The notes: generated by a model from the letters alone, not told the origin. A DNA stretch of 16,948 nt from an uncultured Porphyromonadaceae bacterium (GCA_947174735.1 CAMWKC010000016.1:1-16948); one strand, 5' to 3'; numbered from the stretch's first letter, positions 8,954 through 16,934 are shown. Numbers and translations are program-made.

Positions 8954-11353
8954 ATGAAACATACTTTATTTCTTATAGCTATACTGACAGGCTCAGCCTT
9001 GGCACAGGCAGATACGGCCTTCAATGCTCCGGGTGCGATGAATCCGGTTATACCCGGTTATTTTGCCGACCCCACGCTTAAAAAGTTCGGCGACACCTAT
9101 TATATGTACGCCACTACCGACGGCAGCGGTGCAGGCTTCGGTCCGGCACAGCTATGGCAGAGTAAGGACCTTGTCAACTGGACCATGATGCCTATGAATT
9201 GGCCCGACAGTCACTGGATATGGGCCCCCGACGTTATGCTGAACAAGACGGACGGCAAATATTATTATGTGTATTGCCAGCCATGCCAGATTCATGTAGG
9301 GGTATCGGAAACTCCACGTGGTCCGTGGACTAACATACTCGGCGAAAGTGAGGCAGTACTCGTTCCTGACCGTTTTGTCAAGAATGCCATAACACTTGAC
9401 GGACAGACATTCGTTGATGATGACGGCTCGGTTTATATGTACTGGGGTACATGGGGCATATATGACGGCTTCGGTTGCGGTGCCGGTAAACTGACACCGG
9501 ATATGAAATCATTTACCGAAACCCGCCTTATTCCAAATACAGAAGTTACTGATTTCTTCGAGGCTCCGTTTGTTCTCAAAAAAGACGGTGTGTATTATTT
9601 CACGTATTCGTCCGGTTCATGCCATGACCATACTTACCGGGTGCAGTACGCTACTGCCGATAAACCGCTCGGACCTTACACTTATCGCGGCTGCATACTT
9701 GAGACTAATGCCGACGGAACAGTGCACGGTCCGGGTCATCACAGCGTGATAGAAGAAAACGGCGATTATTATATAGTCTATCACCGTCATGACAATCCCC
9801 ATTCCAACCGTGGTTTTCACCGTCAGGTGTGCATCGACAAACTTGAATTTAACAAGGACGGTTCGATATGTCCTGTCACCCCTACCCATACCGGTGTAGG
9901 CAATCTCGGCAGACTGCCTGACCATAAGGATAATCTGGCTTATTGTAAACCTGTGCGCGTTTCATCGGCCTATGATGATAATTTCAAGGCTGAATATGCC
10001 GTAGATGACAACAACGGCACTCTGTGGCGTCCGGCCGGTATGGGTCAGGAATGGATAGAGATAGACCTCGGCCGTAACGAAGACATAGGCAGTATCTGGA
10101 CACAGTGGGAGTACGCCACACAGTTCTATCAGTATCTTATAGAGACCTCGGCTGACGGTAAAACATGGGAAATATTTGCAGACAAACGTGACAACCGACT
10201 TGCCGGAAGTCCCATGACGGATTTCGGTAACACCCATGCGCGTTACGTGCGTATTACTTCGACCGGAGGTGAAAAGCCGGGCTTTAACGGTGCCCTCTGG
10301 AATGTAAAGGTATTCGGTGACATACGCGGTGAGTGTCCGCAGCAGTGGGTCGGTCTTTCACCATACGACTGGGACGGTCGCGAATGGCATAACCGTCATG
10401 GTCAGCTCGGCGGTGCTTTCTCTCTGACACAGGGTCATGCTTCGACTGCCCGTGCAGGAGGCCGTGACGCTGTTACGCTTGCTCCAGGTTCGACACTAAC
10501 CTTTTCCAATGCTGCCCTACGTCCGGACATGCGCCATACTTTCACAGCGCAGGTGTATCGCGACGGCAAATGGCAACTCGCCGATCTCATTCCTGACCTT
10601 GCCGCCGGTACCCTTACAGTAGCCAGCGGTACTGAACCTCTCACTTTGGGCGATATACATTTCTATAACTGGCAGCTGACTGACGCCGAAAAACAGTATG
10701 ACGCCACAACAGTTATGCGCCGTATGCCTGTGGCATCACGTGAACGTGTCGGCAAAGTAGTGGATATTAATGCCGATATGTTCGTGCCGGGTGATACAGT
10801 CGGTTATATTCCTAACTTCGGTATAGACGGTTATTTCGAGTCACTGACTGAGCCGGTAATAGTCGAGGAGATAGACGGACGTAAAGGTTTCCGTTTTGAT
10901 GGCACACAGGTGATGCAGTCATCGTTCGGATTGCCCGCAACACTCACCCATAATGCTCCCTACACTCTCGAAGCGTGGATATTAAATCCGGAGATTGCAG
11001 AAAATGAATGCTTTGCCGACTTCACTACCTCACACGACGAGTTGGAGAAAGTCATGGCTGTCAACGGTACTGAGCCGCGCTGTGGCGTTATGAACCATTA
11101 CGGCTGGTATGAGGATGCCGGCTGGAAAGATGTAAAAGACCTCGAAGGCAAATGGCAGCATATATATGTCTGCTTCGACGGCCGCATAGAACGCGTCTAC
11201 ATCAATGACCGTCTTGTGAGCGAAAAAGACATACAGCTACTCATCAAACCCTCGCAATACATCACCCTCGGCCGCAACGCTGAGCGCGAATGGCCTTTCA
11301 CCGGCTATATCTCCTCCCTCACCCTCTGGGATGAATACCTCCCCAAGAAATAA
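8954..11353 (+). CDS. GH43-family glycosidase with discoidin and LamG-like modules
   Basis: I chose the ATG at 8954 (799 residues) over the one at 8930 because it gives a clean signal peptide (MKHTLFLIAILTGSALA) 7 nt after the GH97 stop. The five-bladed propeller spans about residues 28-320. Expected GH43 residues are Asp39 (general base, YFADP), Asp149 (pKa modulator, before FVDDDG) and Glu203 (acid, FFEAPF); the GHHSV motif near 261 includes the usual metal-binding His. A discoidin/CBM32-like domain follows (about 325-455). A middle beta-rich segment (about 465-580) is less clear, and a LamG-like domain (about 605-797) ends the protein. GH43 covers alpha-L-arabinofuranosidase, beta-xylosidase and galactofuranosidase activities; beside two GH127 genes an arabinofuranose-related role is most likely. 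The signal has no lipobox, so a periplasmic or secreted location is expected. Its subfamily cannot be assigned safely by eye. Confidence 0.88.
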   Translation: MKHTLFLIAILTGSALAQADTAFNAPGAMNPVIPGYFADPTLKKFGDTYYMYATTDGSGAGFGPAQLWQSKDLVNWTMMPMNWPDSHWIWAPDVMLNKTDGKYYYVYCQPCQIHVGVSETPRGPWTNILGESEAVLVPDRFVKNAITLDGQTFVDDDGSVYMYWGTWGIYDGFGCGAGKLTPDMKSFTETRLIPNTEVTDFFEAPFVLKKDGVYYFTYSSGSCHDHTYRVQYATADKPLGPYTYRGCILETNADGTVHGPGHHSVIEENGDYYIVYHRHDNPHSNRGFHRQVCIDKLEFNKDGSICPVTPTHTGVGNLGRLPDHKDNLAYCKPVRVSSAYDDNFKAEYAVDDNNGTLWRPAGMGQEWIEIDLGRNEDIGSIWTQWEYATQFYQYLIETSADGKTWEIFADKRDNRLAGSPMTDFGNTHARYVRITSTGGEKPGFNGALWNVKVFGDIRGECPQQWVGLSPYDWDGREWHNRHGQLGGAFSLTQGHASTARAGGRDAVTLAPGSTLTFSNAALRPDMRHTFTAQVYRDGKWQLADLIPDLAAGTLTVASGTEPLTLGDIHFYNWQLTDAEKQYDATTVMRRMPVASRERVGKVVDINADMFVPGDTVGYIPNFGIDGYFESLTEPVIVEEIDGRKGFRFDGTQVMQSSFGLPATLTHNAPYTLEAWILNPEIAENECFADFTTSHDELEKVMAVNGTEPRCGVMNHYGWYEDAGWKDVKDLEGKWQHIYVCFDGRIERVYINDRLVSEKDIQLLIKPSQYITLGRNAEREWPFTGYISSLTLWDEYLPKK

Positions 11354-11432
11354 TGCCCAAAGAGTGATGACCAAAAAGTGATAAGGAAAGAGTGATGAGG
11401 AAAGAGTAATGCCCAAAGAGCAATGACGAAAG
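11345..11432 (+). repeat. 14-bp degenerate tandem repeat after the GH43 gene
   Basis: Units of 14 bp run head to tail: 11359-11372 (AAAGAGTGATGACC), 11373-11386, 11387-11400, 11401-11414 and 11415-11428, then a partial unit from 11429. A diverged first unit (11345-11358) overlaps the GH43 stop codon at 11351-11353. The consensus is AAAGAGTGATGANN. Function unknown. Confidence 0.8.
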
Positions 11433-11452
11433 CACACTTCCTCACCTCCGGC

Positions 11453-11513
11453 ATAAATTTTACCACAATAAATTTTATCACAATAAGTTTTACCCACAAT
11501 AAATTTCACCCGC
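11453..11513 (+). repeat. 15-bp AT-rich tandem repeat upstream of the second GH127
   Basis: Four units stand at 11453-11467 (ATAAATTTTACCACA), 11468-11482, 11483-11498 (16 bp) and 11499-11513. They are unrelated in sequence to the 14-bp array ending 20 bp upstream. Each unit contains a TAAATTTT/TAAGTTTT core one base short of the TAnnTTTG -7 box, so weak promoter activity is conceivable. No -33 TTTG is visible. Confidence 0.75.
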
Positions 11514-11546
11514 GCGAAGCTCGTTTCCGCCGCAGCTCTGCTGCGT
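11511..11546. repeat. Possible degenerate REP-like palindrome
   Basis: GC-rich sequence just before the second GH127 holds CGAAGCTCG (11515-11523), similar to the arms of the REP elements at the right end of the window. A hairpin CGCAG-CTCTG-CTGCG follows (11531-11545). It resembles the two-hairpin REP units but lacks the conserved CACACAGAACCAGGAGGC tail. The rest of the gap from 11547 to 11574 shows nothing further. Confidence 0.3.
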
Positions 11547-11574
11547 AATCGTAATCCGTAACCCTCCCCACATC

Positions 11575-13989
11575 ATGAAAAAACTCTTAGCAGCCACCCT
11601 GCTTGCCACTATCTGCACCGGCGCTCTCGCAGCTCCGAAAGAGAAAAGCCCCTCACATGGTTATCCCATCAACCCTGTACCTTTCACCTCAGTCAAAGTA
11701 ACTGATGACTTCTGGGGGCAGCGCCTCAAAGCCAGCCGTGAAGTCACTATCCCGCTCGCCTTCAGTAAATGCGAAGAAACAGGCCGGTACGAAAACTTCG
11801 TCAAAGCCGCTCACCCCAGTGATGACTACGAAGTCGGCGGCCTTGCATTTGACGATACCGACGTCTACAAAACTATCGAAGGCGCCAGCTACCTGCTTCA
11901 GACCTATCCTGACAAGAAGCTCGAAGCCTATATCGACAGCGTGCTCGTAATAGTAGCTGCCGCACAGGAGCCAGACGGTTATCTATACACCAGCCGTACC
12001 ATGAATCCGAAGCATCCGCACGAATGGGCAGGTTCAAAGCGCTGGGAAAGTGTCGAAGACCTCAGTCACGAGTTCTATAATCTCGGACACATGGTAGAGG
12101 GTGCCATAGCTCACTATCAGGCTACGGGCAAACGCAATTTCCTCGACATAGCTATAAAATATGCTGACTGTGTATGCCGCGAGATTGGCGACGGTCCCGG
12201 TCAGGTGGTACGTGTGCCGGGTCACCAGATAGCTGAAATGGCACTTGCCAAGCTCTACTTAGTGACAGGCGATAAAAAATATCTTGACCAAGCTAAATTC
12301 TTCCTTGACAAACGTGGTTATACACAGCGTACAGATGAATATAGTCAAGCCCATAAACCCGTAGTGGAGCAAGACGAAGCCGTTGGTCACGCCGTGCGTG
12401 CCGCCTATATGTATGCAGGTATGGCCGACGTAGCTGCCCTGACCGGTGATTCTGCTTATATCAATGCTATTGATAATATCTGGGACAATATCGTAGGTAA
12501 GAAGTACTACATCACCGGCGGTATCGGAGCCACAAGCAATGGCGAAGCTTTCGGTGAAAATTACGAATTACCTAACATGTCAGCCTACTGCGAGACGTGT
12601 GCGGCTATCGGTAATGTATACGTCAATCACCGTCTGTTCCTACTGCACGGTGACTCAAAGTATTATGATGTGCTGGAACGTACACTATACAACGGTCTTA
12701 TCTCCGGTGTGTCACTTGACGGCGGCGGCTTCTTCTACCCCAACCCGCTCGAATCTATGGGTCAGCATCAGCGTCAACCTTGGTTCGGCTGTGCCTGCTG
12801 TCCTTCCAATATATGCCGCTTTATTCCCTCGCTACCGGGCTATGTATATGCTGTTAAAGATGATAACGTATATGTCAACCTTTTCATGGACAATACCGGT
12901 GAACTTGACGTCAACGGTAAAGGTGTAATCCTTTCGCAACAGACCGGTTACCCTTGGAACTGCGACGTAAACATCAACGTAGACCAGAATAAAGCCGGAC
13001 GTTTCACAATGAAAGTGCGTGTCCCGGGCTGGGTACGTAACAAACCTGTGCCTTCCGACCTTTACACCTATAACGACGGTCTGCGTACAGGCTACAAAGT
13101 AATGGTCAACGGCCAACCGGCAGAAGGCCAGCTGACTTCCGACGGCTATTACTCTATCAACCGCCAGTGGAAGAAAGGCGACCGTGTATCGCTGCAGCTT
13201 GATATGGAGCCGCGTACCGTACAGGCTCACGCAAAAGTCGAGGCTGACCGCGGCCGTGTGGCTGTTGAGCGTGGTCCGATAGTATATTGTGCCGAGTTCC
13301 CTGACAATGATTTCGAGGTATTGAGTGTGTTCCTGAATCAGAAGCCCAAATTCGATGTTACCGAACGCCCCGACATGCTGTGCGGTCTTACAACAATGAC
13401 CACTGATGCACAGGTGCTCGGTTATGACGACAACGGCCGACTCGTAGCTGATGATGTGCGTGTCAATCTCATTCCCTACTACGCATGGTGTCACCGCGGC
13501 TCCGGTCAGATGGCCGTATGGCTGCCGCAGGCTCTTTCGGCCTCACGTCCGGTTATGGCTCCCACTCTCGCCTCACTAAGCAAAATCGATGCCTCACACC
13601 CTGCTTCCTCAATCTCAGCTATAAACGACCGCCTTATCCCAAAGGACGAAAACGACCGTTCAATGCCTTATTACCACTGGTGGCCCAAACAAGGCACCAC
13701 AGAATGGATTACCTACGAGTTTCCTGAGGCTTCAAAAGTTCAGTCCGCCACTGTACACTGGTATGACGATGCTCCTTGGGGAGGCTGCCGCGTACCCAAA
13801 TCGTGGAAAGTTTATTACCGCGACGATAACGGCGAATGGCAGGATGTAGCCAACGCCGACCGCTACGGCGTAGAGAAAGGTGCGGCTAACACCGTCAATT
13901 TCGACCCTGTCACCACAACTGCCGTCAAGCTGGAAATAGTACAGCCCGACGATAACTCCAGCGGCCTCTTCGAATGGAGCGTCGACTAA
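11575..13989 (+). CDS. GH127 beta-L-arabinofuranosidase, signal-peptide type
   Basis: This 804-residue GH127 enzyme is paralogous to the one on the other arm, with shared blocks such as VGHAVRA, YITGGIG, CETCAAI, ESMGQH and FGCACCP. By the HypBA1 pattern the zinc and catalytic residues are Glu340, Cys342, Cys406, Cys408 (expected nucleophile) and Cys409, with Glu324 as acid/base. The catalytic region covers about residues 34-430. Beta domains follow and end in a discoidin-like segment (about 690-804, RVPKSWKVYY...LFEWSVD) matching the paralogue. The N-terminus is an ordinary signal peptide cleaved after ALA (about residue 19), with no lipobox, so a periplasmic or secreted place is expected. 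It lies 221 nt after GH43 on the same strand. No terminator is visible between them, so it may be read through from GH97-GH43 or from its own weak promoter. No Shine-Dalgarno is seen before the ATG. Confidence 0.92.
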   Translation: MKKLLAATLLATICTGALAAPKEKSPSHGYPINPVPFTSVKVTDDFWGQRLKASREVTIPLAFSKCEETGRYENFVKAAHPSDDYEVGGLAFDDTDVYKTIEGASYLLQTYPDKKLEAYIDSVLVIVAAAQEPDGYLYTSRTMNPKHPHEWAGSKRWESVEDLSHEFYNLGHMVEGAIAHYQATGKRNFLDIAIKYADCVCREIGDGPGQVVRVPGHQIAEMALAKLYLVTGDKKYLDQAKFFLDKRGYTQRTDEYSQAHKPVVEQDEAVGHAVRAAYMYAGMADVAALTGDSAYINAIDNIWDNIVGKKYYITGGIGATSNGEAFGENYELPNMSAYCETCAAIGNVYVNHRLFLLHGDSKYYDVLERTLYNGLISGVSLDGGGFFYPNPLESMGQHQRQPWFGCACCPSNICRFIPSLPGYVYAVKDDNVYVNLFMDNTGELDVNGKGVILSQQTGYPWNCDVNINVDQNKAGRFTMKVRVPGWVRNKPVPSDLYTYNDGLRTGYKVMVNGQPAEGQLTSDGYYSINRQWKKGDRVSLQLDMEPRTVQAHAKVEADRGRVAVERGPIVYCAEFPDNDFEVLSVFLNQKPKFDVTERPDMLCGLTTMTTDAQVLGYDDNGRLVADDVRVNLIPYYAWCHRGSGQMAVWLPQALSASRPVMAPTLASLSKIDASHPASSISAINDRLIPKDENDRSMPYYHWWPKQGTTEWITYEFPEASKVQSATVHWYDDAPWGGCRVPKSWKVYYRDDNGEWQDVANADRYGVEKGAANTVNFDPVTTTAVKLEIVQPDDNSSGLFEWSVD

Positions 13990-14011
13990 CCTTTATTCTC
14001 CTAATTACTAT

Positions 14012-14060
14012 TTAATAAAGCAGTTCCGTTCTCATCAGAGAAACGGAACTGCTTTATTAA
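14012..14060. terminator. Bidirectional terminator hairpin between convergent genes
   Basis: Arm TTAATAAAGCAGTTCCGTT (14012-14030) pairs perfectly over 19 bp with 14042-14060, leaving an 11-nt loop. The stem is AT-rich at its foot and GC-richer at the top. It sits in the 100-bp gap between the stops of the plus-strand GH127 and the minus-strand channel gene, so it can end transcripts from both sides. Long U-tracts are absent beyond the stem itself. Confidence 0.8.
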
Positions 14061-14089
14061 ATGTCTATACCTTATCTATATAACTGATT

Positions 14090-15280
14090 TCAATTACTTA
14101 AAGCAAGAATATCGCGGCCTGAAGGTGCCTGATATATACGAAGCCCGAACATGCCGACTGTAGCATAGAGATGATCGAAAACATCGGCTTGCAAATGTTC
14201 GTATGGTTTCCATGAAGTGCGGGTAGTGAAGAAGTAAAGCTCGATAGGTACACCTTGTGGTGTAGGCTGAAGCTGACGCACCATATAAAGCATTTCATCA
14301 TTTTGATTGATGACTTCGGGATACTGCGAAAGGAAATGCTCCATATAGTGACGGAACAATGAAAGGTTGACAACCCGTTCACCTGCGTATTCTTCAATGC
14401 CTTCCAACATACCCTTATTGCGTAAAGCTTCTATCTCCGTCTTATTCAGAAAACGCACCGAATCAATATCTATAAGCACTGAACGCGACACTCTTCGGCC
14501 TCCGCTGAGACGCATAGCCTGAAAGTTCTGAAAAGAGTCAGTGAAAAGTGTATAGGGAGGAATTGTTACTATTGAGTTATCCCAGTTACGAACCTTAACT
14601 GTGGTAAGTTTTATCTCCATCACTTCGCCGTTAGCACCGGCTTTCTGACACACTATCCAGTCGCCACGGCTGAGCATCTTATTGACAGTAAGCTGTATAC
14701 CGGCGGTAAAGTTAAGTAGTGTATCGCGGAATACCAACATCAGCACTGCTGCCGAGGCACCTAAAGCTGTCAGTATAGCTACAGGACTGCGATTAATTAT
14801 GATACCTATACCGACAATTATACCCATTATTACTACAAACAGCACAACAGTCTGACGTACAATCTCCAGATTATGGCGTTTCAGCATCTGCCGCTTATCA
14901 ATAGCATCCTGTAAACTACTCAGAAACACAATTAGCAGATGTACAGTCGCCCAAAGTATATACAGCTTGGTCAGACGCCCGGTCCACTCAAACACCGTCA
15001 CATGCTTCAGAAAAGCATCAGGTAATGTAGACGCCACCCATATAGCCGGTGCCAACTGCGCCACTGCTTTAAGCACCCTGTTGTTGAGCAGATCATCGTC
15101 CCATTTAGTTTCAGTCTTGAGTATTAATATATTAGCCAACGGAATCAGTAACCGTACACACACTACATAAATCAGCCAGGCAGCCAGACCGATGACGCAT
15201 ACCAATGCCCACGGTGTCACACTCTCTGCTGTGCTTTCACCCACAAACTGCCTCAATAAGTCATAAATTAATTCTTCCAT
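14090..15280 (-). CDS. YbdG/MscS-type mechanosensitive ion channel
   Basis: This 396-residue inner-membrane protein is close in length and layout to E. coli YbdG (MscM type). It has about five hydrophobic segments (roughly residues 24-54, 70-88, 103-122, 140-163 and 168-190), with the KWDDDLL motif after the first. The pore-lining helix and the start of the beta domain read TALGASAAVLMLVFRDTLLN and GDWIV (about 171-210). A soluble C-terminal MscS domain follows. Members open under membrane tension to release solutes during osmotic downshock. It has its own promoter, faces away from the REP array and is convergent with the PUL, so it is a housekeeping gene beside the PUL rather than part of it. 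I used the ATG at 15280 because it lies about 35 nt below a consensus promoter. Confidence 0.9.
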   Translation of the reverse strand: MEELIYDLLRQFVGESTAESVTPWALVCVIGLAAWLIYVVCVRLLIPLANILILKTETKWDDDLLNNRVLKAVAQLAPAIWVASTLPDAFLKHVTVFEWTGRLTKLYILWATVHLLIVFLSSLQDAIDKRQMLKRHNLEIVRQTVVLFVVIMGIIVGIGIIINRSPVAILTALGASAAVLMLVFRDTLLNFTAGIQLTVNKMLSRGDWIVCQKAGANGEVMEIKLTTVKVRNWDNSIVTIPPYTLFTDSFQNFQAMRLSGGRRVSRSVLIDIDSVRFLNKTEIEALRNKGMLEGIEEYAGERVVNLSLFRHYMEHFLSQYPEVINQNDEMLYMVRQLQPTPQGVPIELYFFTTRTSWKPYEHLQADVFDHLYATVGMFGLRIYQAPSGRDILALSN

Positions 15281-15323
15281 CGACTTTGCTTTATACAGAA
15301 CTATATTCGTAATAACTACGCAC

Positions 15324-15355
15324 CAAAATTAGCTAAAAAAATTGTCTCACCCAAA
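15324..15355 (-). promoter_or_regulatory. Consensus Bacteroidetes promoter of the mechanosensitive channel gene
   Basis: On the minus strand TTTG (15352-15355) is followed after 20 bp by TAATTTTG (15324-15331), an exact -33/-7 pair of the Bacteroidetes primary sigma factor. The leader to the ATG at 15280 would be about 37 nt. It contrasts with the PUL promoters, which lack the -33 box. Confidence 0.75.
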
Positions 15356-15390
15356 TCCGGCTCTCCTACCCCTCCCCCCTACCCGCTAAA

Positions 15391-15501
15391 CAAGCGAGCT
15401 AAAGCTCGCACACAAAACCAGAAGACACGGCTGCGACTCAGACCGCACTGAACAAGCGAGCTGAACCTCGCACACAAAACCAGAAGGCACGGCTGCGACT
15501 C
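15391..15501 (+). repeat. Two REP elements, head to tail
   Basis: Hairpins GCGAGCTAAAGCTCGC (15394-15409) and GCGAGCTGAACCTCGC (15456-15471, one stem mismatch) stand 62 bp apart. Each is followed by CACACAAAACCAGAAG and a CACGGCTGCGACTC tail. They share orientation, opposite to the array that follows. The stretch 15281-15390 above them holds the channel promoter and nothing else I recognise; 15502-15560 shows nothing. Confidence 0.8.
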
Positions 15502-15563
15502 CTCTATATCTTTCACCCTTACCCAACCAACGACAACGGAAGTAGCTTCTTTAAGTAAAGACA

Positions 15564-15760
15564 GTCGTGCCTCCTGGTCCTGTGTGCGAGCTTCAGCTCG
15601 CTATAGTCCAGCTCTCTACAGCGGCCACTTCCGCTGATGTAAGCGTGCCTCCTGGTCCTGTGTGCGAGCTTCAGCTCGCTATACTCCCGCTCTCTACAGC
15701 GGCTATTTCCGCTGATGTAAGCGTGCCTCCTGGTTCTGTGTGCGAGCTTCAGCTCGCTTG
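15564..15760 (-). repeat. 78-bp tandem REP array (about 2.5 units)
   Basis: Perfect palindromes GCGAGCTTCAGCTCGC occur at 15586-15601, 15664-15679 and 15742-15757, exactly 78 bp apart. Each is preceded by GTGCCTCCTGGTYCTGTGT. The first two units carry a second hairpin, CAGCGG-n6-CCGCTG (15619-15636 and 15697-15714). Orientation is inverted relative to the pair at 15391-15501. The array abuts the 3' end of the RAYT gene, and read-through of the repeat gives the last residues of that protein. Confidence 0.85.
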
Positions 15761-15761
15761 T

Positions 15762-16733
15762 TCAGCGCGGTCTGGGTCGCAGCCGTGCCTGCTGTGGTGC
15801 TAATTGAGCTATTGCGGCCGCAATGCTATTAAGATATTGAGCCTCAGGGTAAGTGATTTTCTGCTCGCGTAAATATTGCTCTGTCGAAATTATCAGTAAT
15901 TTCCCTTCAGCACAAAGATCAAACAGCTTCTTGTAAGGCTTACTCCGGTCAGAAAAAGTATAATTGACAATAAGTATAATTCCGGTATCGGAAGAAATAG
16001 CACGCTCATAATATTTCTTTTCTTCCGGATTTATAAACGGTGATACCAGTACACCTTGAGAACGCAGGACCTCTTCCCAAAGTCCTGTTTTCTTAGCAAG
16101 CTCAGGAGTGCGTTCCTTCTGACGGCTAATTTTCACCGCTGCCTTCAGAGGGTGATCAAGTAGGAACATATTGCCGTATAATCCACAGCACCGCCCTTCT
16201 ATATCTATCATCAACTTATGATAAAAATATTCCGGATAGTGCTTCTTTATCAGATAACGCCGCGGATTATCACTTATATAGTTAGAAAAGGCATCTTTGG
16301 CACCTTCACGAAAAGCGATTTTGTCATTAAAACCCGGAGTAAATAGTGACTGGACGGATTTATTAGTTTTTGCATCGGTTTTATACCGAAAAGAAGTTGA
16401 ACAGTTCGATTTGAATTCAGCCAGAATACTACCAAGATGAAGCTGTAAGGGTTGTTGTACAAAAAGTTCAAAATGTATATGGTCAGGCATAATGATGCGT
16501 GCAAGCACTTTAAGCTCAGGGTAATCAGTGACAAGCTTAGCCAGATTATTTTGAATTAATATGCCGACATCACTCAGTTTCACTACAGGCGAAATCTTTT
16601 TACAGCGCTCGTCACGGGTAATAGTGCTGAAGAGAGGCATCCCGGTCGCTTTAAGCATAGTGATCATATAGATACAGCGACTACGATAGTCGTGATCACG
16701 GCAACGCCTATTAAAGTTGGAGGCATCAGGCAT
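15762..16733 (-). CDS. REP-associated tyrosine transposase (RAYT, Y1-HUH) with extra C-terminal domain
   Basis: The start is placed at the ATG at 16733 (323 residues), because the family opening RRCRDHDYRSRCIYMIT follows at once. The frame continues open to 16865, but its upstream part is a translated REP palindrome. The Y1 transposase domain (about residues 15-170) has the HUH pair in MPDHIHFELF (His85, His87) and a candidate catalytic Tyr152 in NYISDNPRR. Such enzymes nick single-stranded REP hairpins and are thought to spread REPs rather than move themselves. Residues of about 185-310 (LVSPFINPEEKKYY...KLFDLCAEGKLLII) form a further alpha/beta domain absent from short RAYTs. It reminds me of DprA-like Rossmann folds, which is inference. 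The C-terminal LAPQQARLRPRPR tail comes from REP-derived DNA. REPs in inverted orientation lie on both sides. Confidence 0.85.
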   Translation of the reverse strand: MPDASNFNRRCRDHDYRSRCIYMITMLKATGMPLFSTITRDERCKKISPVVKLSDVGILIQNNLAKLVTDYPELKVLARIIMPDHIHFELFVQQPLQLHLGSILAEFKSNCSTSFRYKTDAKTNKSVQSLFTPGFNDKIAFREGAKDAFSNYISDNPRRYLIKKHYPEYFYHKLMIDIEGRCCGLYGNMFLLDHPLKAAVKISRQKERTPELAKKTGLWEEVLRSQGVLVSPFINPEEKKYYERAISSDTGIILIVNYTFSDRSKPYKKLFDLCAEGKLLIISTEQYLREQKITYPEAQYLNSIAAAIAQLAPQQARLRPRPR

Positions 16734-16775
16734 ATTTGAATGGATAAAAGGTGAAACAAAAGAGCAACGAGTTAT

Positions 16776-16811
16776 AAGCGAGCTGAAGCTCGCACACAGA
16801 ACCAGGAGGCA
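16776..16811 (+). repeat. REP element upstream of the RAYT gene
   Basis: The perfect palindrome GCGAGCTGAAGCTCGC (16778-16793) is followed by CACACAGAACCAGGAGGC. It is the inverted partner of the REP at 15721-15760 and lies 43 bp above the RAYT start codon. A second small hairpin, GCGG-n6-CCGC (16834-16847), echoes the second hairpin of the 78-bp units. Confidence 0.85.
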
Positions 16812-16897
16812 ATCAAGCATACCTAACGCAGCTGCGGCAGTTTCCGCCTGAAAAAGTGAGGGCATGTCAAATACACCCTACTAAAGGTGATGCCTGT

Positions 16898-16934
16898 GTG
16901 CCTCCTGGTTCTGTGTGCGAGCTTCAGCCCGCTT
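16898..16934 (-). repeat. REP element at the right window edge
   Basis: GTGCCTCCTGGTTCTGTGT leads into GCGAGCTTCAGCCCGC (16917-16932), a REP hairpin with one stem mismatch, in the orientation opposite to the copy at 16776. With that copy it forms a REP/inverted-REP pair about 140 bp apart between hairpins. The remaining bases 16935-16948 show nothing recognisable. Confidence 0.8.

Noticed and set aside
11237..11509. 90-codon minus-strand frame across the GH43 end and tandem arrays
   Set aside because: Its low-complexity peptide reflects the 14-bp and 15-bp repeats, and the rest is antisense to GH43.
12832..13494. 220-codon open frame on the minus strand inside the second GH127
   Set aside because: It is antisense to a gene with clear family motifs, and its translation shows no recognisable domain or start context.
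15391..15760. CRISPR-like spaced repeats
   Set aside because: Repeats include inverted copies, the intervening sequence is itself repeated rather than unique, and no cas gene is nearby; REP elements explain it.
15567..15803. 78-codon plus-strand frame with a repeated VPPGPVCELQLA-type peptide
   Set aside because: The peptide repeat is only the translation of the 78-bp REP array, whose period is a multiple of three.
16734..16865. 44-residue N-terminal extension of the RAYT frame
   Set aside because: It translates the REP hairpin at 16776-16811, and the conserved RAYT opening begins just after the ATG at 16733.
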